Source: Liolophura sinensis (taxonomy: Eukaryota; Mollusca; Polyplacophora; Chitonida; Chitonidae). From it: a stretch of DNA of 64,000 bases. Positions 1 through 15,100 of this stretch are shown here, piece after piece. Position 1 is the first letter of the stretch; every line of letters begins with the position of its first letter. The notes beneath the pieces are model-generated. The model did not search any database. It was not told the origin of the DNA and worked only from the letters and a program-made list of their open reading frames with translations. Location of the stretch: the NCBI RefSeq assembly GCF_032854445.1, contig NC_088300.1, forward strand, positions 22,985,608 through 23,049,607, in the 5' to 3' direction. Made by a program: the position numbers and the translations under genes.

Positions 1-469
1 AGCTTCGTTAAGATGGGTCATGTTGTATGGTTGAGTGACATAGAAATATAAAAGTTTACTGTACATGTATTATGACGTCATACCGCTGACCTAAGATTGG
101 AGTGTCATGAAACATATGTTTCTTTTTTAACGTCATTGCGTCTGGGTGTAAAATTTATAAGATGAAGAAACAAAAGCGATATCTACAGACTCTGCGAAAT
201 AACACTTTTATCACTGAAAGGAATTTTGATAGTTCACCTTTAGATAAATAATGAAGCAAAACAAACTCCAATTCTTTTATTTGTAGACATTAACAGAATG
301 AGATGATATTAGTCGGGGAGGTAAACCTACCGGCCAATGTGTTGCGTGACACACTCGATGTTGTTTGAAAGGTCATCTCTATTTAATATGTATATTTACA
401 CATCGCTCGCAACTAACAGTGGGATAGAATAACTGATCACATGCAGTTTGTGATCTGTAGTACATCCTA

Positions 470-640
470 TCTAAGGCAGTGTGTCATAGCGTAGTGCTTA
501 AGGGGCTAGCCTCTCATTTGTGGTTGTCGTGAGCTCATGCTGGTTTCCTCTCTGACAGTATATGGAAACCTGCAAATGGTTGTGGGTTTTCTCCGGGCTT
601 TGCCTGCTTTCCTCCCACTGTAGTTAAATTAAATTAAAAA
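470..640 (+). mobile_element. Diverged SINE copy
   Basis: It has the recognisable order of the family on the + strand: degenerate head, 'agctcatgctggtttcctct', 'ggttgtgggttttctccggg', then a shortened AT-rich end near 625-640. The usual 'caccataatgctggcc...attcttgagta' core is mostly missing. Confidence 0.7.
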
Positions 641-1915
641 TTAATTGCTAGGTCACATGAAACACAGGTTCAATCCCATTCTTAGACAGGGACTTTTAGA
701 CGGTGCTCTATTGTGTGGTCTTGCATGAAGTTTACTAGAGATCACTTGACTTTAGTCAGTTTACTACAGGCACTCTGGTTTCCGCCACCCACGTAACTGA
801 CCGCCGCAATCCTATGGGTGAAAATTTCTTCAGCATAATGTAAAACAAAAATCAAATAAATATTGACATATTCACTCTGTTTATGGTCATAAAAACCATT
901 GTAGACAGTAATAGGTTCATGCATGCCTTTTCATTTTCTGCATTTCAGTCAGTACACACACATGAAATATCACTGTATACATGCACTTAATCTAATGCTA
1001 CAAAGTTTGTGTAAAAAATTCCATTTTAACATTTAAACTTTCAACTTAGGTGTAGATCTAGTGCTTTGTGACCAAGGTGGCCCTGGATGCTGGGAGTGGA
1101 GTGAGCTATTGAGGCTGTAGTGTAAGGCTTAGCAGATGTCCTCTTAGCTCTTGACAGTTCTCCTGGGCAGCTATGATGGAGAACCTTTCTGTTGATGTAA
1201 GGCTGGGTTGAATTGGGCAGTCTGCCTTCTCTGTTGTGTAATTGTCCTTTGTCCATCCATTCCCCCTCCCCAAGCAGCATAAGCCTGGCCGTAGCAGATA
1301 AGGCGTGCAGAGAATATCTGCTTTCATTCTAACCTTAAGCCTCTGTAAACTTGCTGTTGCTGAGAGATCTTCAAGGTGACAAGCGATTGACAGTTTGGGT
1401 TAATTCATGGGATGACCCAAAAACAAACAGCTCCAGTACTGTTGGTTCTGAATTATGACATCATAATTTCCCTTTGCATAGCGCCTTTATGAAGGAGAAG
1501 TTGTGATCTCGCTGCTGGTGGTAAAGATAAATATTTCATGCTAACTGACAGGAAATGTAAACTGCTTTGAGACCAGATAAAATGTTATGATTTAATGCAA
1601 CCAAATGATAGCTGATGTGGTATTTTTTTTTTTCATGTATGTTGGTGACCAGGTTGAAATTCTACACTGATACATCTTTACATGAGTTGTTATACTTATG
1701 AAATATTGCGCTGTTAACTGGCTATAAATAAAATTTGTAATGAAAAAAAAAAATTTCATTGACTTTCCGTATAAAATACAGCATCAGCCTGTCTTAATGT
1801 TGTTGTAAATAAGCAATTTTGTTTGTTGAACAACTAGTTTCTTGTGGTACATGTACATTTTCTGGCAGAGTAATTGTGATCCTTATATTGATAGCAGCAA
1901 GCCTCACACTCTATA

Positions 1916-2235
1916 TTCACTCTATAGAAATCACAGTGATCCTCACACAGAAATCACTGTGATCCTCATACACAAATCACAGTGGTCCTCACACAGAAAT
2001 CACTGTGATCCTCATACACAAATCACAGTGATCCTCACACAGAAATCACTGTGATCCTCATACACAAATCACAGTGGTCCTCACACAGAAATCAAAGTGA
2101 TCCTCATACACACAAATCACAGTGATCCTCATACACAAATCACAGTGATCCTCATACACAAATCAGTGATCCTTATACACAAACTCCATAGATCCTTATA
2201 CACAAATTCAGTGATCCTCATATACAGAAAATAGC
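1916..2235 (+). repeat. Minisatellite, about 23-bp half-units in 46-bp pairs
   Basis: Alternating 'atcacagtgatcctcacaca' and 'atcactgtgatcctcatac' half-units. Each contains a self-complementary core (ATCACAGTGAT / ATCACTGTGAT). The 3' end decays into 'ccttatacacaaa' copies. Confidence 0.9.
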
Positions 2236-2990
2236 TGTGATCTTCTATATAAACTGTACAGTTGTACTCTCAAATGCTTTTTGATGTCATTTCATTAAAA
2301 TTGACTTTCTTGAGGCATGTTTGCCTTATTTAATGTTACATTTGCACTATTATGACATCACTCAGGACAAATTTTATGAAAGCTTCTGAAGGATTTGGTT
2401 TGGAAGACACTAAAATGGTATTTTTCGTAGTAAAATCCTTTGAACCATGTTCTGTATGGTTTCCTTCAGATTATGAAAACAATCACCCCAGTTTGTCTTG
2501 GAACTGGAGTAGCTTTTTGAAGTATTACATCCGAATGTATTGATTATTGTTGGAATTGTTATATAACTAGCGATTCTACACGATTAAGTTTTGTGCAGAT
2601 CAAATGCTCATACTCACCTGACCCAACTTAAATTCACTGTAATTGTGATTATATGCATTTTAGGAATACTTGGCAATGTGTTTTTTAAATATTTTACATA
2701 GATTTCTGTTTCTTAGTTTTATATAGATTTCTGAGTCTTATCTTTTTATAGATTTCTGTGAAGTTTATATAGATCTCTTGATATTCCGGATTTATAGTGT
2801 TAATTCTTTGGTGGTCAAACAAAATTTATTTCTAATTTTTTATATATACAGTATTTGTGTAATCTCACAGCCTTGAAAGTTTTTGACCTGCATGAACAGG
2901 TTTGAATTTTCTTGAATATGATGGTTTTTTTTTTTTTTTTTTTTTTACATTTTACAGTAACCAAGATCATTTTATTCTGTACATTTTCAG

Positions 2991-3158
2991 GTTGTCTTGG
3001 CCAGTGTGTCTGACCTTGAGAGCGGGTTCTCAAGAGATTTGTTCATAGCCTGGTGCACAGATGCCAAAAACAGCGTGGTTCTGACCAACAGAACGTCTCC
3101 AGGAACTCTTGCAAGATGGCTGATAGACAACCCAGACAACAAAACAGTAACCATGGAG
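2991..3158 (+). CDS. CPSF2: CPSF2 exon (first in window)
   Basis: Acceptor ACATTTTCAG before 2991, donor GAG|GTCAGT after 3158, phase 0 at both ends. It encodes the end of the beta-CASP region ([32 protein letters not shown]). No upstream CPSF2 exon is visible in 1-2990. Confidence 0.93.
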
Positions 3159-6100
3159 GTCAGTAACATTACTTCTGATTGCTGAAGTTGTTGTTGGTGT
3201 TTTTGTTGGTTTTACCATATTACAGATGTTTGGTGAATTCAGTACACAGTATAAAGGTGCATATCAAAACAGATTCTCTGCTTTTCTCCCACCATAATGC
3301 TGGCCTCGTTATATAAGTGAAATATTCTTGAGTACACCATAAAACACCAATTGAATAAATAAATAAATCAACACAAATTTTAAGTTATAATTGAAACTGA
3401 GAGTAACTGATTGACCAGAAGATATTTCAGGTTCCTGTAGTAACTAACAGAAAATATCTGATGTTCCAGCTGAATGACGCTACTTTTCACTAGATAATCT
3501 TGTATGTCGCAGTTCCTATGATTCACAGACGCAAAGCTGATAAACCCGGACGGATTGTGTGTCAATCTCTCTTTTTATTGTCTTTAGAACCATGCTGAGA
3601 AAAGCTAACTTTGGAGATTTTATTGGCTTTTACATTTACCTGGATTGGTGTCCTTGGTGAACTATTTTTACATGCCCTGAGCTTGAGGTGTTAATTATGT
3701 GTGTAGATAACGGGTCTTCTCTGATAACATCACAAATGTGTATAAGACCTACATGACGGTGACCCTCTTCACAAAGAGGGTAAACAACAGATAATGCAGC
3801 CCTTTTGTTTGCAGAAGTGTGAATCTCATCTTAATACTATGCATTTGTGTACACTGCCGATTCCACCGCATTCAATTATTTATGACATGTTATAGATTAT
3901 GTTTTATTTGTGATGATTGTCTACAAAAGCAAGCCGATATACTGTCTACAAATTTACTAGTGCCGTCAACAAAGTTTGAAGATATTCTTTTTTATCTGCT
4001 GTTTGGTTGAAAAGAGCAACGGCATGTATATTTTAAAACATTACCTTGGTGTAAATGCTTTCTGATGCAGTCCTAACGTTGAGTAAGAATTGGCCATGTT
4101 TAGTTTTGGATTCAGGTATTAATGAAGAGTAAACCTGTCACTGCAGCCATCATTCTGACCGTGTACAAGTACATGTACACTCTACATAACTGGTGCAGTG
4201 CAACCTCAAATAACCTCAACCGTATGTATTACACTAGAGTATGGAAATCCATGCACTTTGATATTCAGCTGAGTTACATAAACTACGAGTGATGTTATAT
4301 GTGGATGTCATGTAGGTTGTACTACAGAGGACAGATGCCAAGATAGCACAGGGCCCATTTCATGAAGCTTCCTAACCTGTTTTTGCTTAAGCAAATGTAT
4401 ATTGCTGCAAAAGCAACACAATACTGTACCTTTTGTAGTGTTTGGCTTATGTTTTTTTAAGAAACTCTCCATGATATGTAAGACTACAAACTTAAGGAAT
4501 TTACTGAACTTCAGAGCCAAGGGCTGGTATTTATCTTAAACTTTATGTCAAGTGTTCAAACACAGCTACAAAAACTGTGCTTTAGAAACTTTGAAATTTG
4601 TACACTGATTCTTTAGTGCAGGACAATGTATTAACCACAGTTTGAACTCTTTTTCTGTTATGAGTTTGGCTCTTTAAGGAATTGCAATTAATTTATCACA
4701 GATGTTTAATATCACATTTACAGGATATTAGATTGTAACATGCAGATATGCATACTTTTTTCAAATTTCAGAAACTGTTGGTTTATGGCCAGGATGTGCA
4801 ACATGTTAAACATTTGACAGCATGCACGATAGATATGTACGGATTTGCACAGCACATTGGTAGAAGATCATTGAGTCCACATGATGGCCTGCAGTGGCCA
4901 CACTGAAGTATTGTCTACCACTTATCGTCACCATGGCCTCACAAACATGGGGAGCGCGGAATCTACAAATGGCCTTTCCAAAGCCAATTTAAACCAGCAT
5001 CTTGTTTGCCTTGCACCTGAAGGGCAAGCACATTAAACCACTTTCCATGAGGGACTCCGGCACAGATAGCAGAAATTGAATGCGTTACCACACTATGTAC
5101 ATATGAAGACCCTAATCCCTCAACCTTTTCACATGTGATAGAGCAAATCTCAGTGCAATTTATGCACATTTCTAATTTGATTTTGGATACAAAACTACTT
5201 ATTTGGATTGGCCAGTTTCAGGGCTTCATAAAAATTATAAGTTCAGCAGTTTACATTGAAGAATGCCCCCAGAATATTTTTAAATAAACACTTTGCAAAC
5301 ATGCGCAGCATTTGAAAAATACGTATACATGTAGCTAGTGTAACACGGCTGAAATATTATGTTTGTGAATTGAGCCAGTTCTTCCACTTGACTTTGTTTT
5401 CTAGGTGGAGATAACAGAAAAACTATTTTAGCTCTTGGCTGTATTTGCTGGAATAACGTAAGCATGGTTATTATCTTATGTGGTGAATACTGGTAATAAT
5501 CTGCCTAAAAAACACTTCACATGTCAGTTTTCATTTGGACTTAATTGCTTGTGGCCATCAGATTTCTTTCTAAGGATCCTTTCTTTTCTTTAGTTTTTTG
5601 TTGTTGTTGGCACGAGTCTACACATCATGATGACTTGAGGATACAACATAGAGTTTGGAAGACTTGACCAAAATAGATACATCTATGTCTAGATAATATG
5701 ATTACCTCTCACTACTGATTTGGTTTTTTTTGCCTGTGTTGTGGTGGAACTCTTTGCTTTCAGCGGCTCTGTAATTGTGATTGAAAAGACTGGATCAATA
5801 TTAATAATAAAGGTCTATCTGGACCGAGGCCTAATAAAAACAGGTCAGCCATTACCCAGTGTTAAAGACAGCGGAAAAGCTCATTCCGTAGTCAAGTCTC
5901 ATAAAGCCGGAGTAGAAAATGTCAAACATGTTCAAGTATACACTTCCTGATTTCTCGTTTGTCATCGGTGTTGCATGCTAAATCTCATTTCTCCTCTGGA
6001 ATTGATCTTTTTACCAGAGAGAAGACTTCAGATATACATCACTGTGAAAAGATGCTCAGACTTGAGACTTGTTTGTGTTAAATACTTTGTTGATGTTACA

Positions 6101-9100
6101 AAGCATTGCCAATCATGAACAATTCACAGGGCATTTCAAGCTCTCTTCTCAATGTCACAACAAGAAAGCAGTTGCTGAAAGATTTAAAAAGATAAAACAT
6201 AAAGACAACACAACATTTGTTTTAAACATATTTTATTTGGATCACAGAACCAAACTAAGCACAATACGTACAGTATTGCCCCTTGGAGGCAAACATGAAC
6301 TTAACAGTTTACAGTAAACATGAATTTAACAAATGGGAAGAAATCTATATATTGAACTGACTTAACAGTAGAGGAGTCGTAGTATGTTGGCTGTCATATA
6401 ATTTCCATTAAAATAATGAACAGTAAACATTTACAGTGGGCTGATAAGTCTATTTGTATAAAAGAGATAAGACAAGAAAAATGACACAAGTAAACTTGAA
6501 TTCTTAGATTAAAGATGAGTGAATTAGTAGCATATGAAACAGTAGAATTAACAAAAATGGGAAAGCATTGGTTCATTAAGAGCTGATATGAGCATATGAC
6601 CTGTTGGAAATGTACAATGTACACATGCATATATATACAGGAACATTTTTTTTAGCCTGTTACACAACTACTGGTACACAACTACTGGTACACAACTACT
6701 GTTACACAACTACTGGAACACAACTACTGATACATATTTGTTATACTGCTGTGATGCGCCTCTGACAGTCTTTGTGCGTGCCAGTTATTTTTAAACATTT
6801 TATTTTTAAACATTTTATTTTTTATCTTAAACACCAACATCCCTTCTTCTTTTCATCTTGTCTTTTGATTCTTATAATCCTGTTACATCATAATTGCTGT
6901 GCTGTGTTGTTCTGAATTTTATGAGTAGCAATTAAGTTACTTCAAATGCAGTATAGCCAATTCGAGTTTAATAATTGCATAGGATTCAGATTAAGCAGGA
7001 CTCACAACCATGCTTCCCATGTCACCAGTTGTCTGCAATATATTCACACCAAGCAATATGTGAAGAAAAGTGATCAGAGAATAATAACAATTAAAATGAT
7101 TGTAGCAGGCAAACAGGTGAGTCTGAATTGGAGCAAAGATCAAAGAAAACAAGCCAGAAAATTAAAGTACATCTTGATAGGATTCCAAAAGCTTGCTGTA
7201 TGTGACCTTGGTGAGCCTTGCCTGGTGGATGTAGTGCTGATTGGACAGTTGGGTTTATAGTGATATTAGTACGTTGTACATCATGTGTGTTATGGGTGAG
7301 AATTAGGAAGGTTAAAATGTACGGGGGTGGAGAAAACTGACAAGTATTGGCTCAAAAAATCAATGTTGTGAGTCAAACAGGTTGAATTAGCTTTCTGTGG
7401 GAATTCATACCTGAGGGTATGTACACACTTGAATTTTTTTTTTTCCTAAAAGAATTTTACTGTTTGATGTGGGAGAAAAAGTGATTTCAGTTTCCCCCCC
7501 AAGATTTTACTTTTTTTTTTTTTTAAAGACCTTGTTTGATGTGAAATGTTGAGATTTTTTCTCTGCCTTTTTCAAGCAGTCTGACATGGTTGTTGTTTTT
7601 TACCATTGTTTAACCATATTGTAAAAAAAAGTCTCTGTCAAACAGTGTCTATTTAAGCATTATGGTGTGATTGATTCCTGGCAAGGGATCACAAAGTGAT
7701 GGAGAAAAAATCCTCAGGCAGAGTTTGTGACAGTTGACCCAAAATGTGACATGTGCACAGCTTGTGTTTGTTCCCTGTTTTTGTATAATAGTTTATATAC
7801 CTGTGGAATTGAACTCCTCTTAGCTAGCTTCATTGTAAATTAAGTGCCTCAGTGGCAGTGTGGGTAGTGTGCTAGTGCAGCACAATGACCCATCATGAGC
7901 ATCATGTTGGCTTCCTCTCCGGTCATTGTCAAAGCTCTGTCATCAAAGCTCAAAGGTTCTGCGGTTCCTCCCAACATAATGCTAGCCACCGTATATTTGA
8001 AATACATGCATTCTTGAGTACAACATAAAAGTCCAGTGAAATAAAATAAATAAATAAATCAGACTAAATTCCACATTTTTCGGAAAATACTAATTACCTA
8101 TAGAGTCGTAGTATTTCAACCTCTATAAAACCGTTCATTGTAAAATCATGACTGCTCTACTAGTAATGTGATATTAATGTAAAACTACCTGTATGTGCTG
8201 TTTGAAGACAGATTGTAACACAGTGTGACAGTTACATGTAAATGTAACAAAATGTGACAAAAAATATATCAGCAATATATACCACAGTGTAATATGATAG
8301 AAGCTCAACAGAACACATGTAGTCAACATTAGTCTGTCAGGTAAGATAACTAAATGGTTGAACTCTACATGGTCATGAAAATCTCTTGTCTGTCAAAGCC
8401 ATCACCTATCCTAATGCAAATCCTCCTGTTTAGTGGCACACTATTTTTGTCAATGCATGGACTTGCATTTTAAAGATATAAAATCAAATGTTTGCCATAG
8501 AAAGAAACACAAACAGGTGTAGAAAGGATTAAAGCCCTCGGTCTGCTTTTCCTACAGTCTGCATCCATCACAACCTGAATGATGAGTCTGGTGTCTGTAT
8601 ATTCTGTCCACCAACCTGTCATTTCTTCCCATCTCGAGTACACTGTCAATATTGTCTCAGGGATAGACTATCAGCGCCCTGAAGACGAACCCACAAACTT
8701 TCACAGTTGTGTTAATGGTGGACTTCGGTTCAAACACTTGTATGATTGGCATTCCAACATAAGGGATACAAAGCCCCATTGTTTATTTATGGCAGGGAGT
8801 CATAAATATTCATGCTGAGTAATCATGGTAACCACAAGATGGATTCCTTCTGGGAGTTGTCTTCTGTTGTTGTTACACACAAAAAGCTTCTTGGAAAAAT
8901 GTTGAAGATCTGCAGCCTCCACTGCACCAGCACATCAGAGGGTTCATCAGAATCCCTAGTATGAATTGTTAATAGCCTTAACTCATGTATCAAGTGATTA
9001 AAGATAAGTCTTCTGTTAAAATACATGCAGCAATCAGTTGCCAGTTTAACCAGTGAAGTGCATATTTTTAATATCCTATAGCAGCACTGTCAGTAAGTGT

Positions 9101-12100
9101 CATGAATACATGCTGCTATAGAATATATATTTACGCATGCAGTTTCTTTTTATTTTTACTGCATTTGATGTAAAATATCATGCAAAAAGCCCATAAAATT
9201 TGTAAAATATTACTTTTATAGTTTTCCAGTAGGATATCGTACTGCCTTCCAAACATCTTTTATTTATTTATTTGCTAGGTGTTTTACGCCATATTCAAGA
9301 ATATTTCACTTATGTGACGACCAGCGTTATGGTGGGAGGAAACTGGGCAAAACCCAGGGGAAACCCACGACCATCCGCAGGTGGCTGCCAGACCTTCCCA
9401 CTTAGGAACTGAGAGGAAACCATCATGAGCTGGACTTGAACTCACAGCTACCGCATTGGTGAGAGGTTTCTGGGTCATTACGTTGCGCTAGCACGCTAAC
9501 CAACTGAGCCACGGAGGCCCCCTCCAAACATCTTTCAAAACACATCTCTAATGTAAATGATCGTAAATAATGAGTGACTTTTGCGTGTGAAATTTTCAGT
9601 AATTACAGTACAGATGAAAGATTTATTTTACTACAGGATGATGCCATACCTTAAGCACAAAAACAAAAAATATTTCTGAGATACCCAAATGAACTAAAAA
9701 TAAAGTACGTTTTTAGAGGCAATGAAATGTCACAAAATATTGCTTTGGGTGCTGAAACATACTGTTTTCCAGTAGAATATCACCCCATGTTCCAATCAAA
9801 CTTCTAAAAACATTTCTAAGATCAATAGAACTCTCAGAATCAGGAAAAATGAGCAAGTTAGTCATGGACAAACTTTCTGATCATTTAGGGTATATTTTGT
9901 TGAATTTTTCAGATATCTCTATTTTCAGACTTTTGACTCCTTTGTACTGATGTTCTTTTCCATAACAGGACTTGCTGAAAAAGGGAAAGCTTGTAGGAAG
10001 TTTTCAAACTGATTGAAATGTAATCTAACAGTTTAATTTTTTTTTTTGTTTTTTTTTTTACCGTGCACAGGATTATACTTGTTAATGTCTAAGCATGGAA
10101 TCTAATACATTTTTATGACCAGCAACACAAAAGTTTGCGTGATCAGGCCTGTAATTCCATATACTTTTGTGAACATTACACACCACACGGCTGAAAAGGA
10201 AGTCATTTAACAGTTGTAACATTATGAGAAAAATGAAAATCATTAACCAAACACGTATGTGTGATACTTACTGACAAAGTGCTGCTGCAGGATATTCACA
10301 AGGAAGTCATTATGGGAACCTATAAAACAAATTGATAAATATTTTATAGTTTGCGGGGGGATGAGATTGTCCTTGAGACAATTAAGGCTTTTCTCTAGAG
10401 CAGCAATTCAAGATAATGAAATGGTTTGAACGTCAGTAGTGGTGTACATTCTATCTGTTGTTTGTTTGGAACCAGATTGATAGCTGCAAAAAAGCACTGT
10501 TCACCATTAAGGTTTTTCTCCTGGAAAACAATGTGGGAGACAGAATGGCCATATTGCCATACTGTTGTATGTACTGATCGTTTGATGTCAAACTGATAAC
10601 AGTTTTAAAAGATCAAATAATACACAAAGTGAATGATGAAAGCTAAAAGTTGCTCCACAATGTCAGGTAAAATATATATCTGATAGCCAAAGTTTTTTGT
10701 TCCTGTTTCTTTGTAAAAAATATCAGCATGATAGTATCATGTGTGTTTGACATTTTGTGAGGCCTATCGAATGACCTCTGCTGATTTATTCACATGTACG
10801 GAATGTTTTATTCATGCAGTGGGATCTCTTCAGTGGCTGTTACCAGATTTTCCGTTTCACTGACTTTTCCGTGATGTTTCTCAGAGTCTCAAGCAGACCG
10901 TGTACTGCCTGATGAATGCATGTTAAAGAATCCTGCATAATGATTACTCTGGACAGGGGATCTAAAGCAGAGAATTTTTCATCTCAACACATTTACAGTA
11001 CCACTATATATAGACCCAGTTCCATGTAGCAGTACACCTGCAAACACAGAATGCTTTTCTGTGAACCCATTAATGGCCTTTGATTGGCTAAAATCACAGA
11101 TCTCTATAGTCCACTGTTTTAGTGAGGACAGGTCCCTGCTGCCTTCGTCTGTGTAATTCAGACAAAGTGTTCATAAAAAACTCTTCCTGAAGGAACCCCT
11201 AGGCCTTTGGCTGATCTACACCCGACTGTATTAAGTTTGATGTTTTTACAAGGAACAATGTATTTTCAGCACCCATATCATGAATATTGGGTGATACTTA
11301 GAGTGGAATCTGATTTGCCCCAAGGAGTATGCAGTGAAGCATCATAATACAAAGCAATAAATTTAGAATTGAATAGAGATATATTCAAGAAACTTAAGTG
11401 TTGGAGGATCAGTTTTATAATAGGATGACATGCGAATATTGTATTTGCTTTTCTCTTTATGGGTAAAACATTAAACTCGAGGAGATGAAAATAAATTTAA
11501 TCCTAAAATACACGAAAAATTAGAGGAAATCATTTGATGCATTTCACTCACATGCACATTTAAGCTGTAAAATTTGTTCAGTTTTTGATGTCAGCTACAA
11601 TAAAATTCTGATGGAAAAGGCTGTAAACTCAGGATTTGCCAAGTAGAAAAAAGAATTCACAGAATAAACATTTTGGATAAAATGATGTTGATGATGGTGA
11701 GTTGTTAAAATGCTCAGATCATGCACTATAAAAATTGCCTTAATATTTTATTTTCTGTGACATTTTTAATATCTGCTTTCAACAAACAATACAATTAACT
11801 TAAATCAATTAACTACAATTAAATCTATACCCAGATAGTTTTGCAAGTTTTAGCTGTTTGTGCTAAAACCATCATGTTATGTCCTTTCACATGTGAGAAG
11901 GTCTGCCAGCAACCTGCACCCCGATGCTGGTCACCTTTGTATATGTGAAATATTCTTGAGCACGGCGTAAAACATCAATTAAATAAATAAATAAATAAAT
12001 CAAACGTTATGGATATTCAATCAGCAGAAATCATTTGAGAAGAAAATTTTTCCAACTACATTCTGTGTAGATCCTTGTGTGGTATCTGGTATAACTATTT

Positions 12101-15100
12101 GTTATTTATTGCAACTAGAACCTTGCGTGGCATGTGGTTACAATTTGTCATTTATTGCAACTAGACCCTTGTGTGGCATCTTGTTACAATTTGTCATGTA
12201 TTGCAACTAGACCCTTGTGTGGCATGTGGTTACAATTTGTGATGTATTGCAACTAGACCCTTGTGTTGCATTTGGTTACAATTTGTGATTTATTGCAACT
12301 AGACCCTTGTGTGACATCTGGTTACAGTTTGTGATTTATCACACAAGTATAATATATACATGTGTAAGCCAGATAGGTGTTTTGAGACGGGTTCCTCAGT
12401 ACACATGTGTGTAGCGTGTCAGAGGTGGGATAAACAAAAGCACATGATCATTTTATGCCAATGGCACAACTTTACATTCTTCAGCGACAGCCCAAAATTC
12501 AACTCAAATCCAATTTCTTAAAATATATTTTCCCTTAATTTTTGACTGGAAACTGCCCTTGAATCCATGTTAAGTCTCAAATGTTACAGTAAATAGAATA
12601 AAATACACAGATTTTGCTGAACTGTTTTTGACTGCAGAGGTTCCTAATGCTTTAACACAGTCACATGGATTTGTTTGTCCCGCAGCAATGAGATCTTTGA
12701 TCATGCTCACTGGAAACAGCTATCCAGCTTATTATTACCTCTCTAATCCCTCAACTTATTCAAATATAAAAGAACAACTTTCAATGCCATTTATGGACAG
12801 TTTTTATTGGATTTTGGAGACAAAACTCCATTGGTTGGATTGATCAATATCAGGGCTTTACAAAAAGTATAATTTTATCAGCCCACACAGAATAATGTCT
12901 TTGAAATATGCTTCAATAAACACCTTGCAAACGTGTGAAAAGTTTGAAGACTTACAGTACATCAGATTTAATATACCCCTGGTCTAAATGTTGACCATTG
13001 AGAAGTTTGTATGCTGAGACAGCTCGCTGCTGGATCCACCAAGGTTCAGATCCATCAAGGTCTGGATCCATCAAGGTACATATCAGTTAATAAGTGAGGA
13101 TGGTTTTCACCACCTGATTGCCTTGACCACCCTCAAATAAATTAATTATTCTTTACGTAAAATATCAATCAGTTAAATAAAAGATGCACATGTACTTCCA
13201 AACACATATTTGATTATACCCAGAAGGCCTTTCCTTTCTAATACAGGGATTTAGACCTCAGTGACGCATGTATAAGTTCTTTCCCATTGTGCATGTGAGT
13301 TTTTATCACAATTTATATAATACATGTATGGATTTCTGCTAGGAAAATTCGTGATCAGCAGTCATTTTCCGATTCACTCAATCCTATCTTTATGGTATGT
13401 AATAACTGATAGTTATGAGTAAAAATCAAAACTATCCTTAAAATGACAAAGAGGGACTGGGGTTGGCGCACTAGCTCAGAAGTGTCACCAGGTGTATGTT
13501 TCGCTTGGATGTGTTTTTTTTTCAGACCTTCATGCCTTCCGGGAGCATTCACTGTACGCTCTTATCATGGATAATGTTAGAAGGCCTGTATTTATTTATT
13601 TATTTATTTATTTGATTGGTGTTTTACGCTGTACTCAAGAATATTTCACTTATACGACGGCGGCCAGCATTATGGTGGAAGGAAACCGGGCAGAGCCCGG
13701 GGGGAACCCATGACCATCCGCAGGTTGCTGACAGACCTTCCCACTTACGGCCGGAGAGGAAGCCAGCATGAGCTGGACTTCACAGCGACCGCATTGGTGA
13801 GAGGCTCCTGGGTCATTACGTTGCGCTAGTGCGCTAACCGACTGAGCCACGGAGGCCCCTTAGAAGGCCTGTGATCAGTCAGGATAATAGCCTAGTACTG
13901 CTTCAGCAATGCATAGAGCTTAAAAGCTACAGTTTCACACCACGGTCATTGGTTATACAGATATGATTTCCAGCTCTCAAATTGAAACCAGCAAAAATAG
14001 CCCTCTTGCATGAGGCTAGAATTTAAGAAGACATGAATCTGTCACACTGATTGTAAATATAGACATTTTGATTAACTGATATACAATATAAGAAGCTGTT
14101 TTGTAATCAGTAAGTCATTCCAGCTTTATAGTAACTACAGTAAAGTGGAACAACCATTTCCCTGTATCGATTTTGTGGCGGAAATTCAACCAAACTGAAA
14201 TCTTTTCCTTTTTGACATCAGTCCAGTTGAAGGCTTTTCATTTTTTTTCCCTGTTGATACTCACAGCAAATATTATTGCATGTTTACTTCAGCTATAAGG
14301 TAGAAATATTTATGTGTATGAATATAGGGGATAAATTAGAGACATTCAAACATGACATTCCATGTTGAATGCATGGGTGATATTAAGAGTTGACTGATAT
14401 AAAGCAGTGACACCAGTATCAGACATGCCCAATACTGACAAGTTTAATATACACATAACCTTTACCACACATTTACAATGCACCTTTGCTAAACGTGTCC
14501 AATGTTGATAAGTTACACCTTTGCCAAACCTGTCCAATGCTGACAAGTTACACCTGGCTAAACCTGTCCAATGCTGACAAGTGACACCTTTGCTAAACCT
14601 GTCTAATGCTGACGAGTTACACCTTTGCTAAGCCTGTCCAATGCTGACGGGTTACACCTTTGCTAAACTTGTCCAATGCTGACAAGTTACACCTTTGCCA
14701 AACCTGTCCAATGTTGATAAGTTACACCTTTGCTAAACCTGTCCAATGCTGACGAGTTACACCTTTGCTAAACCTGTCCAATGCTGACGAGTTACACCTT
14801 TGCTAAACTTGTCCAATGCTGACGGGTTACACCTTTGCCAAACCTTTCCAATGTTGATAAGTTACACCTTTGCTAAACCTGTCCAATGCTGACAAGTTAC
14901 ACCTTTGCTAAACCTGTCCAATGCTAACGGGTTACACCTTTGCTAAACCTGTCCAATGCTGACAAGTGACACGTTGTACCCGACATGTACAGTACTGACA
15001 AGTGACACCTTGTGCCCAACATGTACAGTACTGACAAGTGACACCTTGTGCCCGACATGCTCAGTACTGACAAGGGACACCTTGTGCCCGACATGTACAG

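Larger units (their letters stand above)
1..2990. other. Noncoding DNA, probably CPSF2 intron
   Basis: No convincing exon is visible. It contains a SINE remnant (about 470-640), a tandem repeat (1916-2235) and poly-T runs near 1622 and 2925. Because the first visible CPSF2 exon starts with an acceptor, most or all of this is likely intron. Confidence 0.6.

Noticed and set aside
6946-7260. 104-codon frame in the CPSF2 intron
   Set aside because: No recognised domain, and it lies in an intron among repeats; length is compatible with chance.
13826-13859. tRNA gene on the minus strand
   Set aside because: The tRNA-like sequence is the head of a SINE with a poly(AAAT) tail and target-site duplication, not a complete tRNA cloverleaf.
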